A stretch of 64,000 bases of DNA from Chlorocebus sabaeus. Taxonomy: Eukaryota > Chordata > Mammalia > Primates > Cercopithecidae. Below are positions 10,230 to 21,553 of the stretch, one piece after another. Each line of letters opens with the position of its first letter. Positions within the stretch are counted from its first letter, which is position 1. The stretch spans positions 248,001-312,000 of the forward strand of contig NW_027327412.1 in the NCBI RefSeq assembly GCF_047675955.1, given 5' to 3'. The translations under genes and the position numbers were made by a program. The notes beneath the pieces are model-generated. The model had not been told where the DNA came from, did not search any database, and saw only the letters and a program-made list of their open reading frames with translations.

Positions 10230-12804
10230 ATGAGATTCTAAATATCACTTTCCAAATTTCAGAAGAACAGTCTTAGTGAACGGCCTCATGAGGGGAAATC
10301 TGTGACACTTTGAGATGAATTAACAGAACACAAAGCAGTTTCTCAGAAAGTTTCTTTTCGGATTTTATCTTACTATATTTCCTTTTTCAACATAGCCCTC
10401 TATGGTCTTCCAAATATCACTTTGCAAATTACACAAGAACAATCTTTGTGAAAGACTTCTTGAGGGGAAAGCTGTAACTCTCTGAGATGAATTAACAGAA
10501 CACAAAGCAGTTTCTCAGAAAGCTTCTTTTCAGTTTTTATCTTAGGATATTTCCTTTTTCAGCATAGCCCTCTATGGGCTTCCAAAAACATTTTGCAAAT
10601 TCCACAAGAACAGTCTTAGCGAAAGGATTCTGGAGATAAAAGCTGTAAATCTGTAAGATGAATTAAAAGAATTCAAAGCAGTTTCTCAAAAACCTTCTTT
10701 TCGTTTTTTATCTTACGATATTTCCATTTTCACCATAGGGCCATAGGGTTTCCAAATATCACTTTGCAAATTCCAGAAGAAAAGTCTTAGCAAAAGGCTT
10801 CTTGAGGGTAAAGCTGTAACTCTGTAAGATGAATTAACAGAACACAAAACATTTTCTCAGAAACCTACTTTTCAGTTTTTACCTTAGGATACTTCCTTTT
10901 TCACCATAGCCCTCTATGGGATTCCAATTATCACTTTGAAAATTCCACATGAACAGTCTTAGCGAAAGTCTTCTTGAGGGGAAAGCTGTAACTCTGTGAG
11001 AGGAAGTAACTGAACACAAAGCAGTTTCTCAGAAAGCCTCTTTCCAGTTTTTAAATGAGGATATTTCCTTTTTCACCATAGCCCTTTTGGGCTTCCAAAT
11101 ATCACTTTGCAAATTCCACAAGAACAGTCTTAGCGAAAGGCTTCTTGAGGGGAAAGCTCTAACTCTGTGAGATGAATTAACAGAACACAAAGCATTTTCT
11201 CACAAATCTTCTTTCCAGTTTTTAACGGAGGGTGTTTCCTTTCTCACCATAGTCCTCTATGGGCTTCCAAATATCACATTGCAAATCCCACAAGAACAGT
11301 CTTAGCGAAAGGCTTCTTGAGAGGAAAGCTGTAACTCAGTGAGACGTATTAACAGAAGACACGGCATTTTCTCAGAATGCTTCTTTCCAGTTTTTAACGG
11401 AAGATATTTCCTTTTTCACCATAGTCCTCTATGGGATTCCAATTATCACTTTGAAAATTCCACATGAACAGTCTTAGCGAAAGTCTTCTTGAGGGGAAAG
11501 CTGTAACTCTGTGAGAGGAAGTAACTGAACACAAAGCAGTTTCTCAGAAAGCCTCTTTCCAGTTTTTAACTGAGGATATTTCCTTTTTCACCATAGCCCT
11601 TTTGGGCTTCCAAATATCACTTTGCAAATTCCACAAGAACAGTCTTAGCGAAAGGCTTCTTGAGGGGAAAGCTCTAACTCTGTGAGATGAATTAACAGAA
11701 CACAAAGCATTTTCTCACAATCCTTCTTTCCAGTTTTTAACGGAGGGTGTTTCCTTTCTCACCATAGTCCTCTATGGGCTTCCAAATATCACATTGCAAA
11801 TCCCACAAGAACAGTCTTAGCGAAAGGCTTCTTGAGAGGAAAGCTGTAACTCAGTGAGACGTATTAACAGAAGACACGGCATTTTCTCAGAATGCTTCTT
11901 TCCAGTTTTTAACGGAAGATATTTCGTTTTTCACCATAGTCCTCTATGGGTTTCCAAATATCACTTTCCAAATTTCACAAAACAGTCTTAATGAACGGCT
12001 TCTTGAGGGAAAAGCTGTAGCTCTGTGAGATGAACTAACAGAACACAAAGCAGTTTTTCAGACAGCATCTTTTCGGTAAGTATCTTACGATATTTCCATT
12101 TTCACCATAGCCCTCTATGGGCTTCCACATATCACTTTGGAAATTCCTCAAAAACAGTCTTAGCGGAAGGCTTCTTGAGGGGCAAGCTGTAACTCTTTGA
12201 AATGAATTAACAGAACATAAAGCAGTTTCTCGGAAAGCTTCTTTTCATTTTTTAACTGAAGTTATTTCCATTTTCACCATAGCCGTCTATGGGATTCCAA
12301 ATATCACTATGCAAATTCCACAAGAACAGTGGAAGCGAAAGACTTCTGGAGGGGAAAACTGTAACTCTGTGAGATGAATTAACAGAACACAAAGCAGTTT
12401 CTCAGATATCTTCTTTCCAGTTTTTAACGAAAGATATTTCCTTTTTCACCATAGCCCTCTATGGGCTTCCAAATATCACTTTGCAAATCCCACAAGAACA
12501 GTCTTAGCGAAAGCCTTCTTGCGGGGAAAGCTGTAACTCGCTGAGATGCTTTAACAGAACACACGGCAGTTTCTCAAAAAGCTTCTTTCAAGTTTTTAAC
12601 GGAAGATATTTCCTTTTTCACCATAGCCCTGTAGGAGTTTTCTAATATCACTTTGCAAATTTCACAAGAATAGTCTCAGTGAACTGCTTCTTGAAGGGAA
12701 AGCTGTAACTCTGTGAGATGAACTAACAGAACACAAAGCAGTTTATCAGAAAGCTTCTTTACAGTTTTTATCGGAAAATATTTCCTTTTTCACCATTGCC
12801 CTCT
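10230..12804 (-). repeat. HOR unit U5: type B, 15 monomers, with A-derived tail
   Basis: m1-m7 then m5-m12, with the 515-bp duplication at 10916-11945. Up to m9 it follows U3 (for example CATAGCCGTC with the G at 12285). Beyond 12,347 (GACTTCTGG instead of GACTTCCGG) it follows the A unit tail. It is a B/A recombinant, consistent with the additional B15 unit that follows. Confidence 0.85.
12286..12346. other. Unequal-exchange breakpoint between B and A 12-mers in U5
   Basis: The last B-specific base is the G of CATAGCCGTC at 12285. The first A-specific base is the T of GACTTCTGG at 12347. The interval lies in m10. Such an exchange between A and B units of a 27-mer array would yield the extra B15 unit, U6, seen next. 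Confidence 0.7.
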
Positions 12805-15379
12805 ATGAGATTCTAAATATCACTTTCCAAATTTCAGAAGAACAGTCTTAGTGAACGGCCTCATGAGGGGAAATCTGTGACACTTTGAGATGAATTAACA
12901 GAACACAAAGCAGTTTCTCAGAAAGTTTCTTTTCGGATTTTATCTTACTATATTTCCTTTTTCAACATAGCCCTCTATGGTCTTCCAAATATCACTTTGC
13001 AAATTACACAAGAACAATCTTTGTGAAAGACTTCTTGAGGCTAAAGCTGTAACTCTCTGAGATGAATTAACAGAACACAAAGCAGTTTCTCAGAAAGCTT
13101 CTTTTCAGTTTTTATCTTAGGATATTTCCTTTTTCAGCATAGCCCTCTATGGGCTTCCAAAAACATTTTGCAAATTCCACAAGAACAGTCTTAGCGAAAG
13201 GATTCTGGAGATAAAAGCTGTAAATCTGTAAGATGAATTAAAAGAATTCAAAGCAGTTTCTCAAAAACCTTCTTTTCGTTTTTTATCTTACGATATTTCC
13301 ATTTTCACCATAGGGCCATAGGGTTTTAAAAATATCACTTTGCAAATTCCAGAAGAAAAGTCTTAGCAAAAGGCTTCTTGAGGGTAAAGCTGTAACTCTG
13401 TAAGATGAATTAACAGAACACAAAACATTTTCTCAGAAACCTACTTTTCAGTTTTTACCTTAGGATACTTCCTTTTTCACCATAGCCCTCTATGGGATTC
13501 CAATTATCACTTTGAAAATTCCACATGAACAGTCTTAGCGAAAGTCTTCTTGAGGGGAAAGCTGTAACTCTGTGAGAGGAAGTAACTGAACACAAAGCAG
13601 TTTCTCAGAAAGCCTCTTTCCAGTTTTTAACTGAGGATATTTCCTTTTTCACCATAGCCCTTTTGGGCTTCCAAATATCACTTTGCAAATTCCACAAGAA
13701 CAGTCTTAGCGAAAGGCTTCTTGAGGGGAAAGCTCTAACTCTGTGAGATGAATTAACAGAACACAAAGCATTTTCTCACAAATCTTCTTTCCAGTTTTTA
13801 ACGGAGGGTGTTTCCTTTCTCACCATAGTCCTCTATGGGCTTCCAAATATCACATTGCAAATCCCACAAGAACAGTCTTAGCGAAAGGCTTCTTGAGAGG
13901 AAAGCTGTAACTCAGTGAGACGTATTAACAGAAGACACGGCATTTTCTCAGAATGCTTCTTTCCAGTTTTTAACGGAAGATATTTCCTTTTTCACCATAG
14001 TCCTCTATGGGATTCCAATTATCACTTTGAAAATTCCACATGAACAGTCTTAGCGAAAGTCTTCTTGAGGGGAAAGCTGTAACTCTGTGAGAGGAAGTAA
14101 CTGAACACAAAGCAGTTTCTCAGAAAGCCTCTTTCCAGTTTTTAACTGAGGATATTTCCTTTTTCACCATAGCCCTTTTGGGCTTCCAAATATCACTTTG
14201 CAAATTCCACAAGAACAGTCTTAGCGAAAGGCTTCTTGAGGGGAAAGCTCTAACTCTGTGAGATGAATTAACAGAACACAAAGCATTTTCTCACAAATCT
14301 TCTTTCCAGTTTTTAACGGAGGGTGTTTCCTTTCTCACCATAGTCCTCTATGGGCTTCCAAATATCACATTGCAAATCCCACAAGAACAGTCTTAGCGAA
14401 AGGCTTCTTGAGAGGAAAGCTGTAACTCAGTGAGACGTATTAACAGAAGACACGGCATTTTCTCAGAATGCTTCTTTCCAGTTTTTAACGGAAGATATTT
14501 CCTTTTTCACCATAGTCCTCTATGGGTTTCCAAATATCACTTTCCAAATTTCACAAAACAGTCTTAATGAACGGCTTCTTGAGGGAAAAGCTGTAGCTCT
14601 GTGAGATGAACTAACAGAACACAAAGCAGTTTTTCAGACAGCATCTTTTCGGTAAGTATCTTACGATATTTCCATTTTCACCATAGCCCTCTATGGGCTT
14701 CCACATATCACTTTGGAAATTCCTCAAAAACAGTCTTAGCGGAAGGCTTCTTGAGGGGCAAGCTGTAACTCTTTGAAATGAATTAACAGAACATAAAGCA
14801 GTTTCTCGGAAAGCTTCTTTTCATTTTTTAACTGAAGTTATTTCCATTTTCACCATAGCCGTCTATGGGATTCCAAATATCACTATGCAAATTCCACAAG
14901 AACAGTGGAAGCGAAAGACTTCCGGAGGGGAAAACTGTAACTCTGTGAGATGAATTAACAGAACACAAAGCAGTTTCTCAGATATCTTCTTTCCAGTTTT
15001 TAACGAAAGATATTTCCTTTTTCACCATAGTCCTCTATGGGCTTCCAAATATCACTTTGCAAATCCCACAAGAACAGTCTTAGCAATTGCCTTCTTGAGG
15101 GGAAAGCTGTAACTCGGTGAGACGCTTTAACAGAACACACGGCAGTTTCTCAAAAAGCTTCTTTCCAGGTTTAATGGAAGATATTTCCTTTTTCACCATA
15201 GCCCTCTAGGAGTTTTCTAATATCACTTTGCAAATTTCACAAGAATAGTCTCAGTGAACTGCTTCTTGAAGGGAAAGCTGTAACTCTGTGAGATGAACTA
15301 ACAGAACACAAAGCAGTTTATCAGAAAGCTTCTTTACAGTTTTTATCGGAAAATATTTCCTTTTTCACCATTGCCCTCT
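12805..15379 (-). repeat. HOR unit U6: type B, 15 monomers
   Basis: Second consecutive B15 unit (2,575 bp), with duplicated m5-m6-m7 at 13492-14006 and 14007-14521. Its start matches U3 and U5 (GAAAGTTTCTTTTC in m1) and its end matches U3 (GTGAGACGC, CCAGGTTTAATGG). A private variant, GAGGCTAAAGC near 13,038, marks this copy. Confidence 0.88.
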
Positions 15380-17435
15380 ATGAGATTCTAAATATCACTT
15401 TCCAAATTTCAGAAGAACAGTCTTAGTGAACGGCCTCATGAGGGGAAATCTGTGACACTTTGAGATGAATTAACAGAACACAAAGCAGTTTCTCAGAAAG
15501 CTTCTTTTCGGATTTTATCTTACTATATTTCCTTTTTCAACATAGCCCTCTATGGTCTTCCAAATATCACTTTGCAAATTACACAAGAACAGTCTTTGTG
15601 AAAGACTTCTTGAGGGGAAAGCTGTAACTCTCTGAGATGAATTAACAGAACACAAAGCAGTTTCTCAGAAAGCTTCTTTTCAGTTTTTATCTTAGGATAT
15701 TTCCTTTTTCAGCATAGCCCTCTATGGGCTTCCAAAAACATTTTGCAAATTCCACAAGAACAGTCTTAGCGAAAGGATTCTGGAGATAAAAGCTGTAAAT
15801 CTGTAAGATGAATTAAAAGAATTCAAAGCAGTTTCTCAGAAACCTTCTTTTCGTTTTTTATCTTACGATATTTCCATTTTCACCATAGGGCTATAGGGTT
15901 TCCAAATATCACTTTGCAAATTCCAGAAGAAAAGTCTTAGCGAAAGGCTTCTTGAGGGTAAAGCTGTAACTCTGTAAGATGAATTAACAGAACACAAAAC
16001 ATTTTCTCAGAAACCTACTTTTCAGTTTTATCTTAGGATATTTCCTTTTTCACCATAGCCCTCTATGGGACTCCAATTATCACTTTGAAAATTCCACATG
16101 AACAGTCTTAGCGAAAGTCTTCTTGAGGGGAAAGCTGTAACTCTGTGAGAGGAACTAACTGACCACAAAGCAGTTTCTCAGAAAGCTTTTTCCAGTTTTT
16201 AACTGAGGATATTTCCTTTCTCACCATAGCCCTTTTGGGCTTCCAAATATCACTTTGCAAATTCCACAACAACAGCCTTAGCGAATGGCTTCCTGAGGTA
16301 ATAGAGTAACTCTGTGACTGGAATTAACAGAACACAAAGAAGTTTCTCAGAAAGCTTCTTTTCGGTTTTTATCTTAGGATGTTTCCTTTTTCACCATTGC
16401 CCTCTATGTGCCTCCACATATCACTTTGCAATTCCACAAGAACAGTATTAGTGAACGGCTTCCTGAGGGGAAAGCTGTAGCTCGGTGATATGTACTAACA
16501 GAACACACCGCATTTTCTCAGAATGGTTCTTTCCAGTTTTTAACGGAAGATATTTCCTTTTTCACCTTAGCCCTCTATGGGCTTCCAAATATCACTTTGC
16601 AAATTTCACAAAACAGTCTTAGTGAACGGCTTCTTGAGGGAAAAGCTGTAGCTCTGTGAGATGAACTAACAGAACACAAAGCAGTTTTTCAGACAGCTTC
16701 TTTTCGGTAAGTATCTTACGATATTTCCATTTTCACCATAGCCCTCTATGGGCTTCCACATATCACTTTGGAAATTCCTCAAAAACAGTCTTAGCGGAAG
16801 GCTTCTTGAGGGGAAAGCTGTAACCCTTGGAGATGAATTAACAGAACACAAAGCAGTTTCTCGGAAAGCTTCTTTTCATTTTTTAACTGAAGTTATTTCC
16901 ATTTTCAACATAGCCCTCTATGGGATTCCAAATATCACTATGCAAATTCCACAAGAACAGTGGAAGCGAAAGACTTCTGGAGGGGAAAACTGTAACTCTG
17001 TGAGATGAATTAACAGAACACAAAGCAGTTTCTCAGATATCTTCTTTCCAGTTTTTAACGAAAGATATTTCCTTTTTCACCATAGCCCTCTATGGGCTTC
17101 CAAATATCACTTTGCAAATCCCACAAGAACAGTCTTAGCGAAAGCCTTCTTGCGGGGAAAGCTGTAACTCGCTGAGATGCTTTAACAGAACACACGGCAG
17201 TTTCTCTAAAAGGTTCTTTCAAGTTTTTAACGAAAGATATTTCCTTTTTCACCATAGCCCTGTAGGAGTTTTCTAATATCACTTTGCAAATTTCACAAGA
17301 ATAGTCTCAGTGAACTGCTTCTTGAAGGGAAAGCTGTAACTCTGTGAGATGAACTAACAGAACACAAAGCAGTTTATCAGAAAGCTTCTTTACAGTTTTT
17401 ATCGGAAAATATTTCCTTTTTCACCATTGCCCTCT
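15380..17435 (-). repeat. HOR unit U7: type A, 12 monomers
   Basis: Complete A 12-mer (2,056 bp) with the GAGGTAATAGAG sixth monomer near 16,295 and GATATGTACT near 16,487. Its first half matches U2 and U4, while CAGCGGAAGG-type bases in m9 (GCGGAAGG near 16,794) resemble U17 and U21. Confidence 0.88.
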
Positions 17436-19493
17436 ATGAGATTCTAAATATCACTTTCCAAATTTCAGAAGAACAGTCTTAGTGAACGGCCTCATGAGGG
17501 GAAATCTGTGACACTTTGAGATGAATTAACAGAACACAAAGCAGTTTCTCAGAAAGTTTCTTTTCGGATTTTATCTTACTATATTTCCTTTTTCAACATA
17601 GCCCTCTATGGTCTTCCAAATATCACTTTGCAAATTACACAAGAACAATCTTTGTGAAAGACTTCTTGAGGGGAAAGCTGTAACTCTCTGAGATGAATTA
17701 ACAGAACACAAAGCAGTTTCTCAGAAAGCTTCTTTTCAGTTTTTATCTTAGGATATTTCCTTTTTCAGCATAGCCCTCTATGGGCTTCCAAAAACATTTT
17801 GCAAATTCCACAAGAACAGTCTTAGCGAAAGGATTCTGGAGATAAAAGCTGTAAATCTGTAAGATGAATTAAAAGAATTCAAAGCAGTTTCTCAAAAACC
17901 TTCTTTTCGTTTTTTATCTTACGATATTTCCATTTTCACCATAGGGCTATAGGGTTTCCAAATATCACTTTGCAAATTCCAGAAGAAAAGTCTTAGCGAA
18001 AGGCTTCTTGAGGGTAAAGCTGTAACTCTGTAAGATGAATTAACAGAACACAAAACATTTTCTCAGAAACCTACTTTTCAGTTTTTACCTTAAGATATTT
18101 CCTTTTTCACCATAGCCCTCTATGGGACTCCAATTATCACTTTGAAAATTCCACATGAGCAGTCTTAGCGAAAGTCTTCTTGAGGCGAAAGCTGTAACTC
18201 TGTGAGAGGAACTAACTGACCACAAAGCAGTTTCTCAGAAAGCTTTTTTCCAGTTTTTAACTGAGGATATTTCCTTTCTCACCATAGCCCTTTTGGGTTT
18301 CCAAATATCACTTTGCAAATTCCACAACAACAGCCTTAGCGAAAGGCTTCCTGAGGTAATAGAGTAACTCTGTGACTTGAATTAACAGAACACAAAGCAG
18401 TTTCTCAGAAAGCTTCTTTTCGGTTTTTATCTTAGGATGTTTCCTTTTTCACCATTGCCCTCTATGTGCCTCCACATATGACTTTGCAATTCCACAAGAA
18501 CAGTATTAGTGAACGGCTTCCTGAGGGGAAAGCTGTAGCTCGGTGATATGTACTAACAGAACACACCGCATTTTCTCAGAATGGTTCTTTCCAGTTTTTA
18601 ACGGAAGATATTTCCTTTTTCACCTTAGCCCTCTATGGGCTTCCAAATATCACTTTGCAAATTTCACAAAACAGTCTTAGTGAACGGCTTCTTGAGGGAA
18701 AAGCTGTAGCTCTGTGAGATGAACTAACAGAACACAAAGCAGTTTTTCAGACAGCATCTTTTCGGTAAGTATCTTAGGATATTTCCATTTTCACCATAGC
18801 CCTCTATGGGCTTCCACATATCACTTTGGAAATTCCTCAAAAACAGTCTTAGCGGAAGGCTTCTTGAGGGGAAATCTGTAACTCTTTGAGATGAATTAAC
18901 AGAACACAAAGCAGTTTCTCGGAAAGCTTCTTTTCATTTTTTAACTGAAGTTATTTCCATTTTCACCATAGCCCTCTATGGGATTCCAAATATCACTATG
19001 CAAATTCCACAAGAACAGTGGAAGCGAAAGACTTCGGGAGGGGAAAACTGTAACGCTGTGAGATGAATTAACAGAACACAAAGCAGTTTCTCAGATATCT
19101 TCTTTCCAGTTTTTAACGAAAGATATTTCCTTTTTCACCATAGCCCTCTATGGGCTTCCAAATATCACTTTGCAAATCCCACAAGAACAGTCTTAGCGAA
19201 AGCCTTCTTGAGGGGAAAGCTGTAACTCGGTGAGACGCTTTAACAGAACACACGGCAGTTTCTCAAAAAGCTTCTTTCAGGTTTTTAACGAAAGATATTT
19301 CCTTTTTCACCATAGCCCTCTAGGAGTTTTCTAATATCACTTTGCAAATTTCACAAGAATAGTCTCAGTGAACTGCTTCTTGAAGGGAAAGCTGTAACTC
19401 TTTGAGATGAACTAACAGAACACAAAGCAGTTTATCAGAAAGCTTCTTTACAGTTTTTATCGGAAAATATTTCCTTTTTCACCATTGCCCTCT
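17436..19493 (-). repeat. HOR unit U8: type A, 12 monomers
   Basis: A second A unit in a row (2,058 bp). It shares specific variants with U18 and U22: CTTAAGATATTTCC in m4, CATGAGCAGTC in m5, GACTTCGGGAGG in m10 and AACGCTGTGAG. It therefore corresponds to the second A unit of the B-A-A-L-S super-repeat. Confidence 0.88.
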
Positions 19494-21553
19494 ATGAGAT
19501 TCTAAATATCACTTTCCAAATTTCAGAAGAACAGTCTTAGTGAACGGCCTCATGAGGGGAAATCTGTGACACTTTGAGATGAATTAACAGAACACAAAGC
19601 AGTTTCTCAGAATGCTTCTTTTCGGATTTTATCTTACTATATTTCCTTTTTCAACATAGCCCTCTATGGTCTTCCAAATATCACTTTGCAAATTACACAA
19701 GAACAGTCTTTGTGAAAGACTTCTTGAGGGGAAAGCTGTAACTCTCTGAGATGAATTAACAGAACACAAAGCAGTTTCTCAGAAAGCTTCTTTTCAGTTT
19801 TTATCTTAGGATATTTCCTTTTTCAGCATAGCCCTCTATGGGCTTCCGAAAACATTTTGCAAATTCCACAAGAACAGTCTTAGCGAAAGGATTCTGGAGA
19901 TAAAAGCTGTAAATCTGTAAGATGAATTAAAAGAATTCAAAGCAGTTTCTCAGAAACCTTCTTTTCGTTTTTTATCTTACGATATTTCCATTTTCACCAT
20001 AGGGCTATAGGGTTTCCAAATATCACTTTGCAAATTCCAGAAGAAAAGTCTTAGCGAAAGGCTTCTTGAGGGTAAAGCTGTAACTCTGTAAGATGAATTA
20101 ACAGAACACAAAACATTTTCGCAGAAACCTACTTTTCAGTTTTTACCTTAGGATATTTCCTTTTTCACCATAGCCCTCTATGGGATTCCAATTATCACTT
20201 TGAAAATTCCACATGAACTGTCTTAGCGAAAGTCTTCTTGAGGGGAAAGGTGTAACTCTGTGAGAGGAATTAACTGAACACAAAGCAGTTTCTCAGAAAG
20301 CTTCTTTCCAGTTTTTAACTGAGGATATTTCCTTTTTCACCATAGCCCTTTTGGGCTTCCAAATATCACTTTGCAAATTCCACAAGAACAGTCTTAACGA
20401 AAGGCTTCTTGAGGGGAAAGCTCTAACTCTGTGAGATGAATTAACAGAACACAAAGCATTTTCTCACAAATCTTCTTTCCAGTTTTTAATGGAGGATATT
20501 TCCTTTCTCACCATATTTCTCTATGGGCTTCCAAATATCACATTGCAAATCCCACAAGAACAGTCTTAGCGAAAGGCTTCTTGAGAGGAAAGCTGTAACT
20601 CAGTGAGACGTATTAACAGAAGACACGGCATTTTCTCAGAATGTTTCTTTCCAGTTTTTAACGGAAGATATTTCGTTTTTCACCATAGTCCTCTATGGGT
20701 TTCCAAATATCACTTTCCAAATTTCACAAAACAGTCTTAATGAACGGCTTCTTGAGGGAAAAGCTGTAGCTCTGTGAGATGAACTAACAGAACACAAAGC
20801 AGTTTTCCAGACAGCTTCTCTTCGGTAAGTATCTTAGGATATTTCCATTTTCACCATAGCCCTCTAAGGGCTTCCACATATCACTTTGGAAATTCCTCAA
20901 AAACAGTCTTAGCGGAAGGCTTCTTGAGGGGAAAGCTGTAATTCTTTGAGATGAATTAACAGAACACAAAGCAGTTTCTCGGAAAGCTTCTTTTCATTTT
21001 TTAATTGAAGTTATTTCCATTTTCACCATAGCCCTCTATGGGATTCCAAATATCACTATGCAAATTCCACAAGAACAGTGGAAGCGAAAGACTTACGGAG
21101 GGGAAAACTGTAACTCTGTGAGATGAATTAACAGAACACAAAGCAGTTTCTCAGATATCTTCTTTCCAGTTTTTAACGAAAGATATTTCCTTTTTCACCA
21201 TAGCCCTCTATGGGCTTCCAAATATCACTTTGCATATCCCACAAGAACAGTCTTAGCGAAAGCCTTCTTGAGGGGAAAGCTGTAACTCGGTGAGATGCTT
21301 TCACAGAACACACGGCAGTTTCTCAAAAAGCTTCTTTCCAGTTTTTAACGGAAGATATTTCCTTTTTCACCATAGCCCTCTAGGAGTTTTCTAATATCAC
21401 TTTGCAAATTTCACAAGAATAGTCTCAGTGAACTGCTTCTTGAAGGGAAAGCTGTAACTCTGTGAGATGAACTAACAGAACACAAAGCAGTTTATCAGAA
21501 AGCTTCTTTACAGTTTTTATCGGAAAATATTTCCTTTTTCACCATTGCCCTCT
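19494..21553 (-). repeat. HOR unit U9: type B, 12 monomers, related to the start of L
   Basis: Plain B 12-mer (2,060 bp) without the 515-bp duplication. It shares rare variants with the first part of the L units at 43678 and 54824: GCTTCCGAAAAC in m2/m3 and TTTTCGCAGAAACC in m4; GAAAGGTGTAACTC in m5 is shared with 54824. Following U7-U8, this reproduces the A-A-L order but without the S segment. Confidence 0.85.

Larger units (their letters stand above)
8174..12804 (-). repeat. 27-monomer (4.63-kb) tandem repeat, copy 2 (U4+U5)
   Basis: Second copy of the A12+B15 composite. It matches copy 1 closely until about 12,286-12,346. From there its tail resembles the end of a type A unit (CTTCTTGCGGGG, CTCGCTGAGATGC), where copy 1 has CTTCTTGAGGGG and GTGAGACGC. 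The two copies therefore end differently because of an exchange inside the last part of U5. Confidence 0.85.

Noticed and set aside
17055..17282. A 75-codon minus-strand open frame in U8's preceding unit tail (m11/m12 of U7)
   Set aside because: A base change in the monomer opened the frame by chance; equivalent monomers in sister units are closed by stops.
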